Assembly (NCBI GenBank): GCA_013824055.1
Contig: PNNE01000455.1
Coordinates: forward strand, 1 to 22,106
Reading direction: 5' to 3'
Origin: Rhodobacter sp.
GTDB lineage: Bacteria > Pseudomonadota > Alphaproteobacteria > Rhodobacterales > Rhodobacteraceae
DNA length: 22,106 nucleotides
Shown here piece by piece: positions 15,876 to 22,106 of the stretch. A model generated the notes under the pieces. The model worked only from the letters and a program-made list of their open reading frames with translations, was not told where the DNA came from and did no database searches. A program made the position numbers and the translations under genes. Position 1 is the stretch's first letter; every line of letters begins with the position of its first letter.

Positions 15876-15904
15876 GCTTTCCCGTCCCATGATCCGCCGC
15901 AAGG

Positions 15905-15921
15905 CTGTCCACGCCGGACAG
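15905..15921 (+). terminator. possible terminator hairpin after the first tRNA-Asp
   Basis: CTGTCC and GGACAG arms (6 bp) around ACGCC lie 30 nt after the tRNA 3' end. There is no T-run directly after the stem, so intrinsic termination is uncertain. The rest of the 297-nt inter-tRNA stretch up to the second promoter holds nothing I can identify. Confidence 0.3.
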
Positions 15922-16131
15922 GGCTTGCTGTGTTCATGTTTTCAACGGATTGCCTGTCGTGGTCCAGCTTTCTTGAAGCTTGTCGACCGCTGGACTCCGA
16001 CACGGGTTCAGCCCCGATCGTACAGCCCGGAACGCCTTGGCACCGCTGGCCGATGCAGGCCTGACGGCCCGGATGCACCGAAGGGTGGATGCGATCCGGG
16101 GGTGTCGGGTGTCGATCCCGCCGTTTCCCGC

Positions 16132-16160
16132 TTGACGCTTCCTGCGAGACCCCTTATCTG
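16132..16160 (+). promoter_or_regulatory. promoter of the second tRNA-Asp gene
   Basis: TTGACG (16132-16137), a 17-nt spacer and TATCTG (16155-16160) lie 12 nt before the mature tRNA. This is the same -35 and geometry as the first copy, although the spacer sequence is different. Confidence 0.72.
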
Positions 16161-16172
16161 GCCCCTCAGCGC

Positions 16173-16249
16173 GCGGTGGTAGCTCAGTTGGTTAGAGTAC
16201 CGGCCTGTCACGCCGGGGGTCGCGGGTTCGAGCCCCGTCCACCGCGCCA
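16173..16249 (+). tRNA. tRNA-Asp (anticodon GTC), second identical copy
   Basis: Identical over all 77 nt to the copy at 15799-15875, including the encoded CCA (16247-16249). Identity extends only a few bases outward (GC before, GCTT after), so the flanks have diverged while the gene has not. Confidence 0.98.
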
Positions 16250-16300
16250 GCTTCCCTTCCGGGTCATGTTTCCCTGTCCTTTCCGGGTGTTGCGTCCGCC

Positions 16301-16328
16301 CCGGCAAGTCCGGGCCGGCAAGTCCGGG
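16301..16328. repeat. 14-bp direct repeat, two perfect copies
   Basis: CCGGCAAGTCCGGG occurs twice back to back (16301-16314 and 16315-16328) in the spacer between the second tRNA-Asp and the acetyltransferase gene. No function is apparent. Confidence 0.8.
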
Positions 16329-16340
16329 CCGCGTCGGCCA

Positions 16341-16380
16341 GGCAGGAGATTTCGGCAAGGATGCCGGAAGATTTCCTGCC
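16341..16380 (-). terminator. 40-nt imperfect palindrome, probable end of the peptidase/acetyltransferase transcript
   Basis: Outer arms GGCAGGA/TCCTGCC (7 bp) and inner arms CGGCA/TGCCG (5 bp, extendable through a wobble pair to 8) enclose loop AGGA. The structure lies 31 nt past the acetyltransferase stop on the minus strand and between convergent units, so it may end transcripts from both sides. It lacks a T-run. Confidence 0.45.
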
Positions 16381-16411
16381 GCAGAAAGCTGAACCCGCTG
16401 TCGGTGTCAGG

Positions 16412-16855
16412 TCACAGGCTCATCCGATAGCGGATATGGCCGTCGGTGTCGCAGAACCGGTCATACAGGCGGCGGGCGGTCGTGTTCTCGATCTCGGTCA
16501 GCCAGTACAGGCGTCGCCAGCCCTTGGTGCGGGCGATGGCGATCAGGTCCTCGATCAGGGCGCGGCCAAGCCCCTTGCCGCGTGCCTCGGGGGCGACGAA
16601 AAGGTCTTCCAGATAGCCGTCGTCGCCCATGACCCAGGTCGAGGGGTGGTGCTGGTGGATGGCAAAACCCTGCGGCGTGCCGTCCAGCACCGCCAGCCGG
16701 GCGGTCAGCGGGTTCGCCGGGTCCATCAGGCGGGTCCAGGTGAAGGCCGTCACCTCCTGCGGCAGGGTCATGCCATAGCTGTCGCAGAACCCCTGCCAGA
16801 GCCGCAGGAAATCCCTTTCATCTTCGGCTCTTGCGTCGCGAAGTTCAAGCGTCAC
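16412..16855 (-). CDS. GNAT family N-acetyltransferase
   Basis: The 147-aa protein has the GNAT fold signature. Strand-4 sequence GYLEDLFVAPEAR leads into the acetyl-CoA pyrophosphate loop RGKGLG (92-97) and helix RALIEDLIAIA. The later strand/helix is LYWLTEIENTTARRLYDRF, with Tyr131 in the usual general-acid position. It transfers acetyl from acetyl-CoA to an amine; the acceptor is unknown. GTG 16855 overlaps the dipeptidase stop as GTGA, so the two are translationally coupled. It might acetylate a product of the dipeptidase, but that is only an inference from linkage. Confidence 0.93.
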   Translation of the reverse strand: MTLELRDARAEDERDFLRLWQGFCDSYGMTLPQEVTAFTWTRLMDPANPLTARLAVLDGTPQGFAIHQHHPSTWVMGDDGYLEDLFVAPEARGKGLGRALIEDLIAIARTKGWRRLYWLTEIENTTARRLYDRFCDTDGHIRYRMSL

Positions 16856-18231
16856 GCGATGCGGGCCAGGATGCGGGCCCAGCTGCGGATGCCCTTGTGG
16901 AACGACTCCAGGTCATACTTCTCGTTCGGCGAATGGATCTGGTCGTCGTCACGCCCGAAGCCGATCAGCATCGCATCCATGCCCAGGATGGTCTTGAAGT
17001 AGCCCGCCACCGGGATCGAGCCACCTTCGCCGACGAAGGCGGCGGGGCGGCCCCATTCCTCGGTCAGGGCCGCACGCGCGGCCTCGAAGGCGGGGTCAGA
17101 GATTGCCATCACCGAAGCAGGGGCGCCGTCGCTGCCGCCATGCCAGACGATCTCGCAATCGGCGGGCATCCGGGCTTCGGCCCAGGTCTTGAACGCGGCG
17201 ATGATCCTTTCCGGGTCCTGGCGGGACACCAGACGGAACGAGACCTTGGCATGGGCCTCGGACGGCAGCACGGTCTTGAACCCCGCGCCGGTGTAGCCGC
17301 CCCACATGCCGTTCACCTCGGCGGTCGGGCGCGACCAGATCTTTTCCAGCGGGGTGCGGTCCTGTTCGCCCGCCGGGACCGACAGGCCCACGTCGCCAAG
17401 GTAGGTCGCATGGTCGAAGGCCAGCGCCTGCCACTGCTGGCGCAGGGTATCGGGAAGCTCGTCCACGTCGTCATAGAATCCGGGGACCTGCACCCGCCCT
17501 GCCGAGTCGTGCAGACCCGCCAGAAGCCGCGCCATCAGGTGCAGCGGGTTCTGCGCCAGGCCGCCGTACATCCCGGAATGCAGGTCGCGGCTTGCGGCGC
17601 GGATGGTGAATTCGGCCTTCGCCAGACCACGCAGCATGGTGGTGATCGCGGGCGTGGCACCCTCGAACAGCCCGGTGTCGCAGATCAGGGCAAGGTCGCA
17701 GCTCAACTCCTGCCGGTTCGCTTCCAGGAAGGGGACAAGCGAGGGCGAGCCGGACTCCTCCTCGCCCTCCAGAAAGATCGTCAGCTTGCCCGGCAGCGTG
17801 CCGTGGACCGCTTTCCAGGCCCGACAGGCCTCGATGAAGGTCATGAGCTGGCCCTTGTCGTCCGAAGCGCCGCGGGCGCGGATGACCCGGCCTTTCGGGG
17901 TGTCCTGCACCTCGGGGTCGAAGGGGGGGCGGTCCCAAAGCTCCAGCGGGTCAACGGGTTGCACGTCGTAGTGCCCGTAGAACAGGATGTGCCGCCGTCC
18001 TTCGCCGCCATGTGCCACGACCATCGGATGCCCGGGGGTCTGGGCGGCGCGGGCCGTGAAACCCAGCGAGGCAAGGTCGGCGGCCAGCACCTCGGCCGCG
18101 CGGGCGCAGTCGGCCTTGTAGGCGGGGTCGGTGGAAATCGACGGGATGCGCAAAAGCTCCATCAGCCGGTCCAGTGACTGCGGCAGGGTGTCGTCGATGC
18201 GGGCAAGGACGGCGTCAAGAGACGGGGGCAT
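16852..18231 (-). CDS. M20 family metallopeptidase (dipeptidase)
   Basis: The 459-aa enzyme has all M20 landmarks. The first metal ligand motif is GHYDVQPVD (His87, catalytic Asp89). The bridging Asp124 is in GASDDKGQ, and the catalytic Glu region is LEGEEESGS (154-162). A later Asp is in ICDTGLF, the dimerisation-lid motif is RDLHSGMYGG, and the final His is in HSPNEKYDLESF. It resembles the cytosolic dipeptidase branch (carnosinase/CPG2-like) and should hydrolyse dipeptides with two Zn2+ ions. ATG 18231 is chosen because GGAGAG lies 8 nt upstream and the fold begins there; the frame is open further but without conserved sequence. It is divergent from hemA across a 212-nt spacer. Confidence 0.94.
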   Translation of the reverse strand: MPPSLDAVLARIDDTLPQSLDRLMELLRIPSISTDPAYKADCARAAEVLAADLASLGFTARAAQTPGHPMVVAHGGEGRRHILFYGHYDVQPVDPLELWDRPPFDPEVQDTPKGRVIRARGASDDKGQLMTFIEACRAWKAVHGTLPGKLTIFLEGEEESGSPSLVPFLEANRQELSCDLALICDTGLFEGATPAITTMLRGLAKAEFTIRAASRDLHSGMYGGLAQNPLHLMARLLAGLHDSAGRVQVPGFYDDVDELPDTLRQQWQALAFDHATYLGDVGLSVPAGEQDRTPLEKIWSRPTAEVNGMWGGYTGAGFKTVLPSEAHAKVSFRLVSRQDPERIIAAFKTWAEARMPADCEIVWHGGSDGAPASVMAISDPAFEAARAALTEEWGRPAAFVGEGGSIPVAGYFKTILGMDAMLIGFGRDDDQIHSPNEKYDLESFHKGIRSWARILARIA

Positions 18232-18379
18232 GGCAGGCACTCTCCGGGATTTGATCAAGACCCAGCCTAGCAGGCAGGTTGGGACTGTCCAGAGCGGGCG
18301 GGCTGCGGTATTGAGGCGCGGTTGTAGCCAGAGTCGGCGCCAGAGGGTGACAAATCGCCCCCTTGGCAAGTCCGGCGAG

Positions 18380-18393
18380 TTGACCGAAATCAA
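18380..18393 (+). promoter_or_regulatory. FNR/FnrL-type binding site upstream of hemA
   Basis: TTGAC-CGAA-ATCAA matches the FNR consensus TTGAT-N4-ATCAA at 9 of 10 positions with the exact 4-nt gap, centred about 57 nt before the hemA ATG. In Rhodobacter sphaeroides FnrL is known to control hemA in response to oxygen. The binding here is inferred from the match and the gene context. Confidence 0.75.
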
Positions 18394-18401
18394 GGCACCC
18401 C

Positions 18402-18428
18402 TGCGGCAGGTCGGTCAGACCTGTCGCA
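18402..18428 (+). promoter_or_regulatory. inverted repeat just before the hemA ribosome site
   Basis: Arms TGCGGCAGGTC (18402-18412) and GACCTGTCGCA (18418-18428) pair over 11 bp with one G-T pair, around GGTCA. The repeat abuts the AAAAGGAA ribosome site (18428-18435). It may be an operator or an RNA stem in the leader. Confidence 0.6.
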
Positions 18429-18443
18429 AAAGGAACCGGACGC

Positions 18444-19676
18444 ATGACCAGATACACCGACGCAATCGACGCCAGCCTGCAACGCCTGCACGACGAGGGG
18501 CGCTATCGCACCTTCATCGACATCGCGCGGGCGCAAGGGCAGTTCCCCCATGCGGTGTGGACCAAGCCCGACGGCAGCCAGAAGGACATCACCGTCTGGT
18601 GCGGCAACGATTACCTCGGGATGGGGCAGCACCCGGACGTGCTGACCGCGATGCACCAGGCGCTTGATGCGGCGGGCGCGGGATCGGGGGGCACCCGCAA
18701 CATCAGCGGCACCACGATCTGGCACAAGCGGCTTGAGGCGGAACTGGCCGACCTGCACGGGAAAGAGGCCGCGCTGGTCTTCACCTCGGCCTACATCGCC
18801 AACGACGCGACGCTGTCGACGCTGCGGGCGATCTTTCCGGGCCTCATCATCTATTCCGACGCGCTGAACCATGCCTCGATGATCGAGGGCGTGCGGCGCG
18901 GCGGGGGCGAGAAGCGGATCTTCCGGCACAACGACGTGGCCCACCTGCGCGAGTTGCTGAGCCAGGACGATCCTGCGGCGCCGAAGCTGATCGCCTTCGA
19001 ATCGATCTATTCGATGGACGGTGACTTCGGCCCGATCAGCGAGATCTGCGATCTGGCCGAAGAATTCGGCGCGCTGACCTATCTGGACGAGGTGCACGCC
19101 GTCGGCATGTACGGGCCGCGTGGGGCCGGTGTGGCGGAACGCGACGGGCAGATGCACCGGCTGGACATCATCAATGGCACGCTCGCCAAGGCTTACGGCG
19201 TCTTCGGCGGCTATATCGCGGCTTCGGCGCGGATGGTGGATGCGGTGCGCTCCTATGCGCCGGGGTTCATCTTCACGACCAGCCTGCCGCCCGCGGTTGC
19301 TGCGGGTGCAGCCGCTTCGGTCCGCTTCCTGAAAGGCGACGGGGGCCGCGCTTTGCGGGTGCGGCATCAGACCCAGGCGACGATCCTGAAGACGCGGCTG
19401 AAGGCGATGGGCCTGCCGATCATCGACCACGGTTCGCACATCGTCCCGGTCCATGTCGGCAACCCGGTGCACTGCAAGATGCTGTCGGACATGCTCTTGG
19501 AAGACCACGGCATCTATGTCCAGCCGATCAATTTCCCCACTGTGCCGCGCGGGACGGAACGGCTGCGCTTCACGCCCTCGCCGGTGCATGGCCCGGGCGA
19601 GATCGACAAGCTGGTGCGCGCGATGGACGCACTCTGGGCGCATTGTGCGCTGAATCGCGCCGAACAGGTTGCTTAA
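18444..19676 (+). CDS. hemA: 5-aminolevulinate synthase
   Basis: Condenses glycine and succinyl-CoA to 5-aminolevulinate using PLP, the first step of tetrapyrrole synthesis by the C4 route typical of alphaproteobacteria. The 410-aa protein is close to Rhodobacter HemA throughout: WCGNDYLGMGQHP, the GAGSGGTRNISGT glycine-rich block (78-90), NHASMIEG with His143, DEVHAVGMYG with Asp215 and His218, and the PLP Lys249 in NGTLAKAYGVFGG. The C-terminus has INFPTVPRGTERLRFTPSP. ATG 18444 has AAAAGGAA about 8 nt upstream. The leader holds an FNR-type box and a strong dyad, so expression is probably tied to oxygen. A hairpin at the stop codon probably ends the transcript. Some relatives carry a second synthase (hemT), but position and similarity favour hemA. 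Confidence 0.97.
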   Translation: MTRYTDAIDASLQRLHDEGRYRTFIDIARAQGQFPHAVWTKPDGSQKDITVWCGNDYLGMGQHPDVLTAMHQALDAAGAGSGGTRNISGTTIWHKRLEAELADLHGKEAALVFTSAYIANDATLSTLRAIFPGLIIYSDALNHASMIEGVRRGGGEKRIFRHNDVAHLRELLSQDDPAAPKLIAFESIYSMDGDFGPISEICDLAEEFGALTYLDEVHAVGMYGPRGAGVAERDGQMHRLDIINGTLAKAYGVFGGYIAASARMVDAVRSYAPGFIFTTSLPPAVAAGAAASVRFLKGDGGRALRVRHQTQATILKTRLKAMGLPIIDHGSHIVPVHVGNPVHCKMLSDMLLEDHGIYVQPINFPTVPRGTERLRFTPSPVHGPGEIDKLVRAMDALWAHCALNRAEQVA

Positions 19677-19702
19677 GGGCTTTGGCCCGTGGAAAAGCCC
19701 TT
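19675..19702 (+). terminator. terminator-like hairpin at the hemA stop
   Basis: Perfect 9-bp arms AAGGGCTTT (19675-19683) and AAAGCCCTT (19694-19702) around a 10-nt loop. The left arm begins in the TAA stop. TTGTCC follows, so there is no classic T-run, yet this is the strongest hairpin at the hemA 3' end. The remaining 94 nt to the next gene must hold that gene's promoter. TTGTCC-N17-AATACG is the best I see there, and it is weak. Confidence 0.5.
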
Positions 19703-19796
19703 GTCCTATGTTACTGTTTGCCCAATACGAACAACGAAGTGAGTCGCTGGGGAAGGCGACCACGCGTACGGGTGCACCGAAGGGGACAGCGGGCAG

Positions 19797-21092
19797 ATGA
19801 TCGGTTGGAGGTCGAAACCTTCGACAACCGAAGAGGACAAGCCAAAGGGCTTTGACGACTTCGAGTTGCGGCTCGGCGATCTCATGCGTGGCGAGCGTGC
19901 CACGCTGGGCAAGTCCCTGCTTGACGTCCAGCGCGAGCTGAAGATCAAGGCCACCTACATCGCCGCCATCGAAAACGCCGACCTTTCGGCTTTCGAGACC
20001 CCCGGTTTCGTCGCGGGCTATGTCCGGTCCTATGCGCGCTATCTGGCGATGGACCCGGAGTGGGCCTTCGAACGCTTCTGTGCCGAAGCGGGCTACACCG
20101 TGTCGCATGGCCTGTCCTCGGCCGCTGCGCCGCAGCAATTCGCCAAGGCACGGGCCAGGGCCAGGGCCGACTACGCCGATCCGCTGGCAGACCCCAACGC
20201 CAGCTTCATCCCGCGCGGCGAGGCGATCTGGTCGCACATCGAACCCGGCGCGGTCGGGTCCATCGCCGTGCTGGTCGCGCTGATCGGGGCCATCGGCTAT
20301 GGCGGCTGGTCGGTGCTGCAGGAAGTGCAGCGCGTGCAGCTGGCCCCGGTGGCCGAGCCTCCGACCGTGGTGGCCGAGATCGACCCGCTGTCGAACGCCG
20401 GAACCGCTGGTCAGCAGATCGCCGTGACCCGCCCGTCTGCGGCCGAAGCCGTGGCCAGTGCCGAAGGGTCTGCCAATGGCGACGTGCTGGACCGGCTTTA
20501 CCGGCCCAAGGCGCTGGACGTGCCGGTCCTGACCTCGCGCGATGGTCCGATCGCCGCGATCAACCCGCGTGAGACCGGGGTTCTGGCTGGTGGTCAGGCT
20601 GGGGGGCAGGTTGGGGGTCTGGCCGGGGGTCTGGCGGGGATCACCGATGCGGACGCCGTGGATCAGGCCATCGACCAGGCGGTCGGGGGCGAGGTGCAGG
20701 TCGTCACCGAAGCCAAGCAGGGGATCGAGGTTCTTGCCGTGCGTCCGTCCTGGGTGCGCGTGAACGCCGCCGACGGCACGGTCCTGTTCGAGAAGATCCT
20801 GGATGCGGGCGAACGCTATGTCGTCCCGCCGCTGGAAACCGCTGCAATGTTCCGCACCGGAAACTCCGGCTCGATCTACTTCGTGGTCGATGGGGTGACC
20901 TATGGTCCCGTGGCGCCCGGCGCGCAGGTGGCCAAGGATATCCCGCTGTCGCCCGACACGCTGACGCAACGCTTTGCCCAGGCCGACCTTGCGGCGGACG
21001 AGGATCTGGCGCGCTTTGCCACGGCGGACGCCTCGGCTGTCGTGCCCGGCCCGGCGGCGCCTGAGCCTGCTCTCCAGGCTGTGACCGAATAG
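19797..21092 (+). CDS. RodZ-like protein: cytoplasmic HTH domain, one TM helix, DUF4115 domain
   Basis: The 431-aa protein has a cytoplasmic helix-turn-helix domain of the RodZ type at about residues 24-95 (LRGERATLGKSLLDVQRELK then YIAAIENADLSAFETPGFVAGYVRSYARYL, here with LMRGER). A single transmembrane helix follows at about 153-172. The linker is disordered and Gly-rich, and a periplasmic DUF4115 domain lies at about 308-382 (VRPSWVRVNAADGTVLFEKIL). RodZ proteins bridge MreB to the cell-wall machinery and help set rod shape. Residues 261-281 are 11 Gly in 21, an unusually Gly-dense segment. ATG 19797 has AAGGGGA 10 nt upstream. It is followed by ispG after 62 nt, a pairing seen widely in proteobacteria. 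Confidence 0.88.
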   Translation: MIGWRSKPSTTEEDKPKGFDDFELRLGDLMRGERATLGKSLLDVQRELKIKATYIAAIENADLSAFETPGFVAGYVRSYARYLAMDPEWAFERFCAEAGYTVSHGLSSAAAPQQFAKARARARADYADPLADPNASFIPRGEAIWSHIEPGAVGSIAVLVALIGAIGYGGWSVLQEVQRVQLAPVAEPPTVVAEIDPLSNAGTAGQQIAVTRPSAAEAVASAEGSANGDVLDRLYRPKALDVPVLTSRDGPIAAINPRETGVLAGGQAGGQVGGLAGGLAGITDADAVDQAIDQAVGGEVQVVTEAKQGIEVLAVRPSWVRVNAADGTVLFEKILDAGERYVVPPLETAAMFRTGNSGSIYFVVDGVTYGPVAPGAQVAKDIPLSPDTLTQRFAQADLAADEDLARFATADASAVVPGPAAPEPALQAVTE

Positions 21093-21107
21093 GCGGATTG
21101 CCGGGAC

Positions 21108-21135
21108 TGCCCCCGCAGCTTATGCTGCGGCGGCA
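21108..21135 (+). other. hairpin in the rodZ-like/ispG spacer
   Basis: Arms CCGCAGC (21113-21119) and GCTGCGG (21124-21130) pair perfectly around TTAT. After one C-C mismatch, TGCC and GGCA add 4 bp. It lies 19 nt before the ispG ATG and is not followed by T residues, so a processing, attenuation or mRNA-stability role is as likely as termination. Confidence 0.5.
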
Positions 21136-21154
21136 AGAAGCGGAGCCTGATCCC

Positions 21155-22106
21155 ATGACCCACAACCCCATCCGCCCCTGGCGCAACATCCAGCGGCGGC
21201 CCTCGCGGCAGATCCGGGTCGGCAAGGTTCTGGTCGGGGGCGATGCGCCGATCAGCGTCCAGACGATGACCAACACGCTGACGACGGACGTGGCGGCGAC
21301 CATCGACCAGATCCGGCGCTGTGCCGTGGCCGGGGCGGATATCGTCCGGGTCTCGACCCCCGATGAACAGTCGACGCGGGCCTTGCGCGAGATCGTGGCC
21401 GAAAGCCCGGTCCCGATCGTCGCCGACATCCATTTCCACTACAAGCGCGCCATCGAGGCGGCCGAGGCGGGCGCGGCCTGCCTGCGGATCAATCCCGGCA
21501 ACATCGGCGACGCCCGCCGGGTGGCCGAGGTGGTGAAGGCCGCGAAGGACCACGGCTGCTCCATCCGCATCGGGGTCAATGCCGGGTCGCTGGAAAAGCA
21601 CCTTCTGGACAAATACGGCGAGCCTTGCCCCGACGCGATGGTCGAATCCGGCCTGGACCACATCAAGCTGTTGCAGGACAACGATTTCCACGAGTTCAAG
21701 ATCAGCGTGAAGGCGTCGGATGTCTTCCTGGCGGCGGCGGCCTATCAGCAACTGGCCGATGCGACCGACGCGCCGATCCATCTGGGGATCACCGAGGCCG
21801 GGGGCCTCGTCTCGGGCACGGTGAAGTCGGCCATCGGTCTGGGCAACCTGTTGTGGATGGGAATCGGCGACACGATCCGGGTGTCGCTGTCGGCCGACCC
21901 GGTGGAAGAGGTGAAGGTCGGCTTCGAGATCCTGAAATCGCTCGGGTTACGGCACCGCGGGGTGACGATCATCTCGTGCCCGTCCTGCGCGCGGCAGGGG
22001 TTCGACGTGATCAGGACCGTTTCGGCGTTGGAGGAGCGGCTCGCGCACATCACCACGTCGCTGAGCCTGTCGATCATCGGCTGCGTGGTGAACGGCCCGG
22101 GCGAAG
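21155..22106 (+). CDS. ispG: 4-hydroxy-3-methylbut-2-enyl diphosphate synthase, 3'-truncated by the window edge
   Basis: Converts MEcPP to HMBPP in the MEP pathway of isoprenoid synthesis, using a [4Fe-4S] cluster and reduced flavodoxin or ferredoxin. 317 codons are present and the frame is open at the right edge, so about 50-60 residues are missing compared with typical bacterial IspG. The TIM-barrel core shows VQTMTNTLTTD, DIVRVSTPDEQ, VADIHFHYKRA, CLRINPGNIG, GVNAGSLEKH and LGITEAGG. The cluster ligands Cys275 and Cys278 (SCPSCARQGFD) and Cys310 (GCVVNGPGE) are present; a further Glu ligand is expected just beyond. ATG 21155 has AGCGGAG about 10 nt upstream. It is probably co-transcribed with the RodZ-like gene. 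Confidence 0.97.
   Translation, partial: MTHNPIRPWRNIQRRPSRQIRVGKVLVGGDAPISVQTMTNTLTTDVAATIDQIRRCAVAGADIVRVSTPDEQSTRALREIVAESPVPIVADIHFHYKRAIEAAEAGAACLRINPGNIGDARRVAEVVKAAKDHGCSIRIGVNAGSLEKHLLDKYGEPCPDAMVESGLDHIKLLQDNDFHEFKISVKASDVFLAAAAYQQLADATDAPIHLGITEAGGLVSGTVKSAIGLGNLLWMGIGDTIRVSLSADPVEEVKVGFEILKSLGLRHRGVTIISCPSCARQGFDVIRTVSALEERLAHITTSLSLSIIGCVVNGPGE

Noticed and set aside
15799..16249. Two 77-bp tRNA-Asp repeats as attL/attR of an integrated element
   Set aside because: The interval between them is only 297 nt with no integrase or cargo; the nearby xerD lies 13 kb away and is of chromosomal type.
18364..18375. GGCAAGTCCGG before hemA resembling the 14-bp repeat at 16301
   Set aside because: Only 11 bases are shared, without the full unit or any common context; probably coincidence.
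18390..20969. Very long open frame antisense to hemA and the RodZ-like gene
   Set aside because: It mirrors two confidently identified genes and its translation is His/Arg/Asp-rich low-complexity sequence, as expected for a shadow frame in GC-rich DNA.

Overview
The window is dense, high-GC bacterial chromosome with strong G/C preference at third codon positions. A C4-pathway 5-aminolevulinate synthase (HemA), an FNR-type box in front of it, the rodZ-like/ispG pair and the overall gene families point to an alphaproteobacterium of the Rhodobacteraceae (Rhodobacter/Paracoccus-like). The genus cannot be fixed from this sequence alone. Almost everything is chromosomal housekeeping or transport. 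There is no phage, transposon, CRISPR array or island signature.

Layout. (1) 41-3970, minus strand: a compact run of a 44-aa membrane peptide, a 516-aa secreted protein of unknown role, xerD (broken by a 1-base frameshift) and a CorC/HlyC-type CBS-domain membrane protein. (2) 4164-5812, plus strand: aroK-aroB, two steps of the shikimate pathway, meeting a minus-strand lipoprotein gene in a shared CTAG stop. (3) 6454-14470, minus strand: a tightly packed transport and catabolism cluster. In transcription order it holds a CocE/NonD-type serine hydrolase, a Tat-exported family-5 solute-binding protein, two Dpp/Opp-type permeases, a fused double ATPase and an alkaline-phosphatase-superfamily phosphodiesterase. 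(4) 14805-16249, plus strand: a pirin, then two identical tRNA-Asp(GTC) genes, each with its own promoter. (5) 16412-18231, minus strand: an M20 dipeptidase and a GNAT acetyltransferase overlapping by 4 nt. (6) 18444 to the end, plus strand: hemA with an FNR-like site and a dyad in its leader, a RodZ-like HTH/membrane protein, and ispG running off the right edge.

How the parts work together. The ABC cluster looks like one functional unit: bind and import a peptide-like or ester-containing solute, then hydrolyse it in the cytoplasm with the CocE-type enzyme and possibly the phosphodiesterase. Its substrate is unknown, and this is the most original unit in the window. hemA probably responds to oxygen through an FnrL-type regulator. 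Regulatory structure worth attention is concentrated in the hemA leader (18380-18428), the tRNA promoters and the hairpins between operons.

I found no clearly new biological system. The best leads are the hemA leader, the hydrolase/transporter/phosphodiesterase cluster, the in-frame 15-bp repeat inside a lipoprotein signal peptide, the xerD frameshift and the small 44-aa gene.
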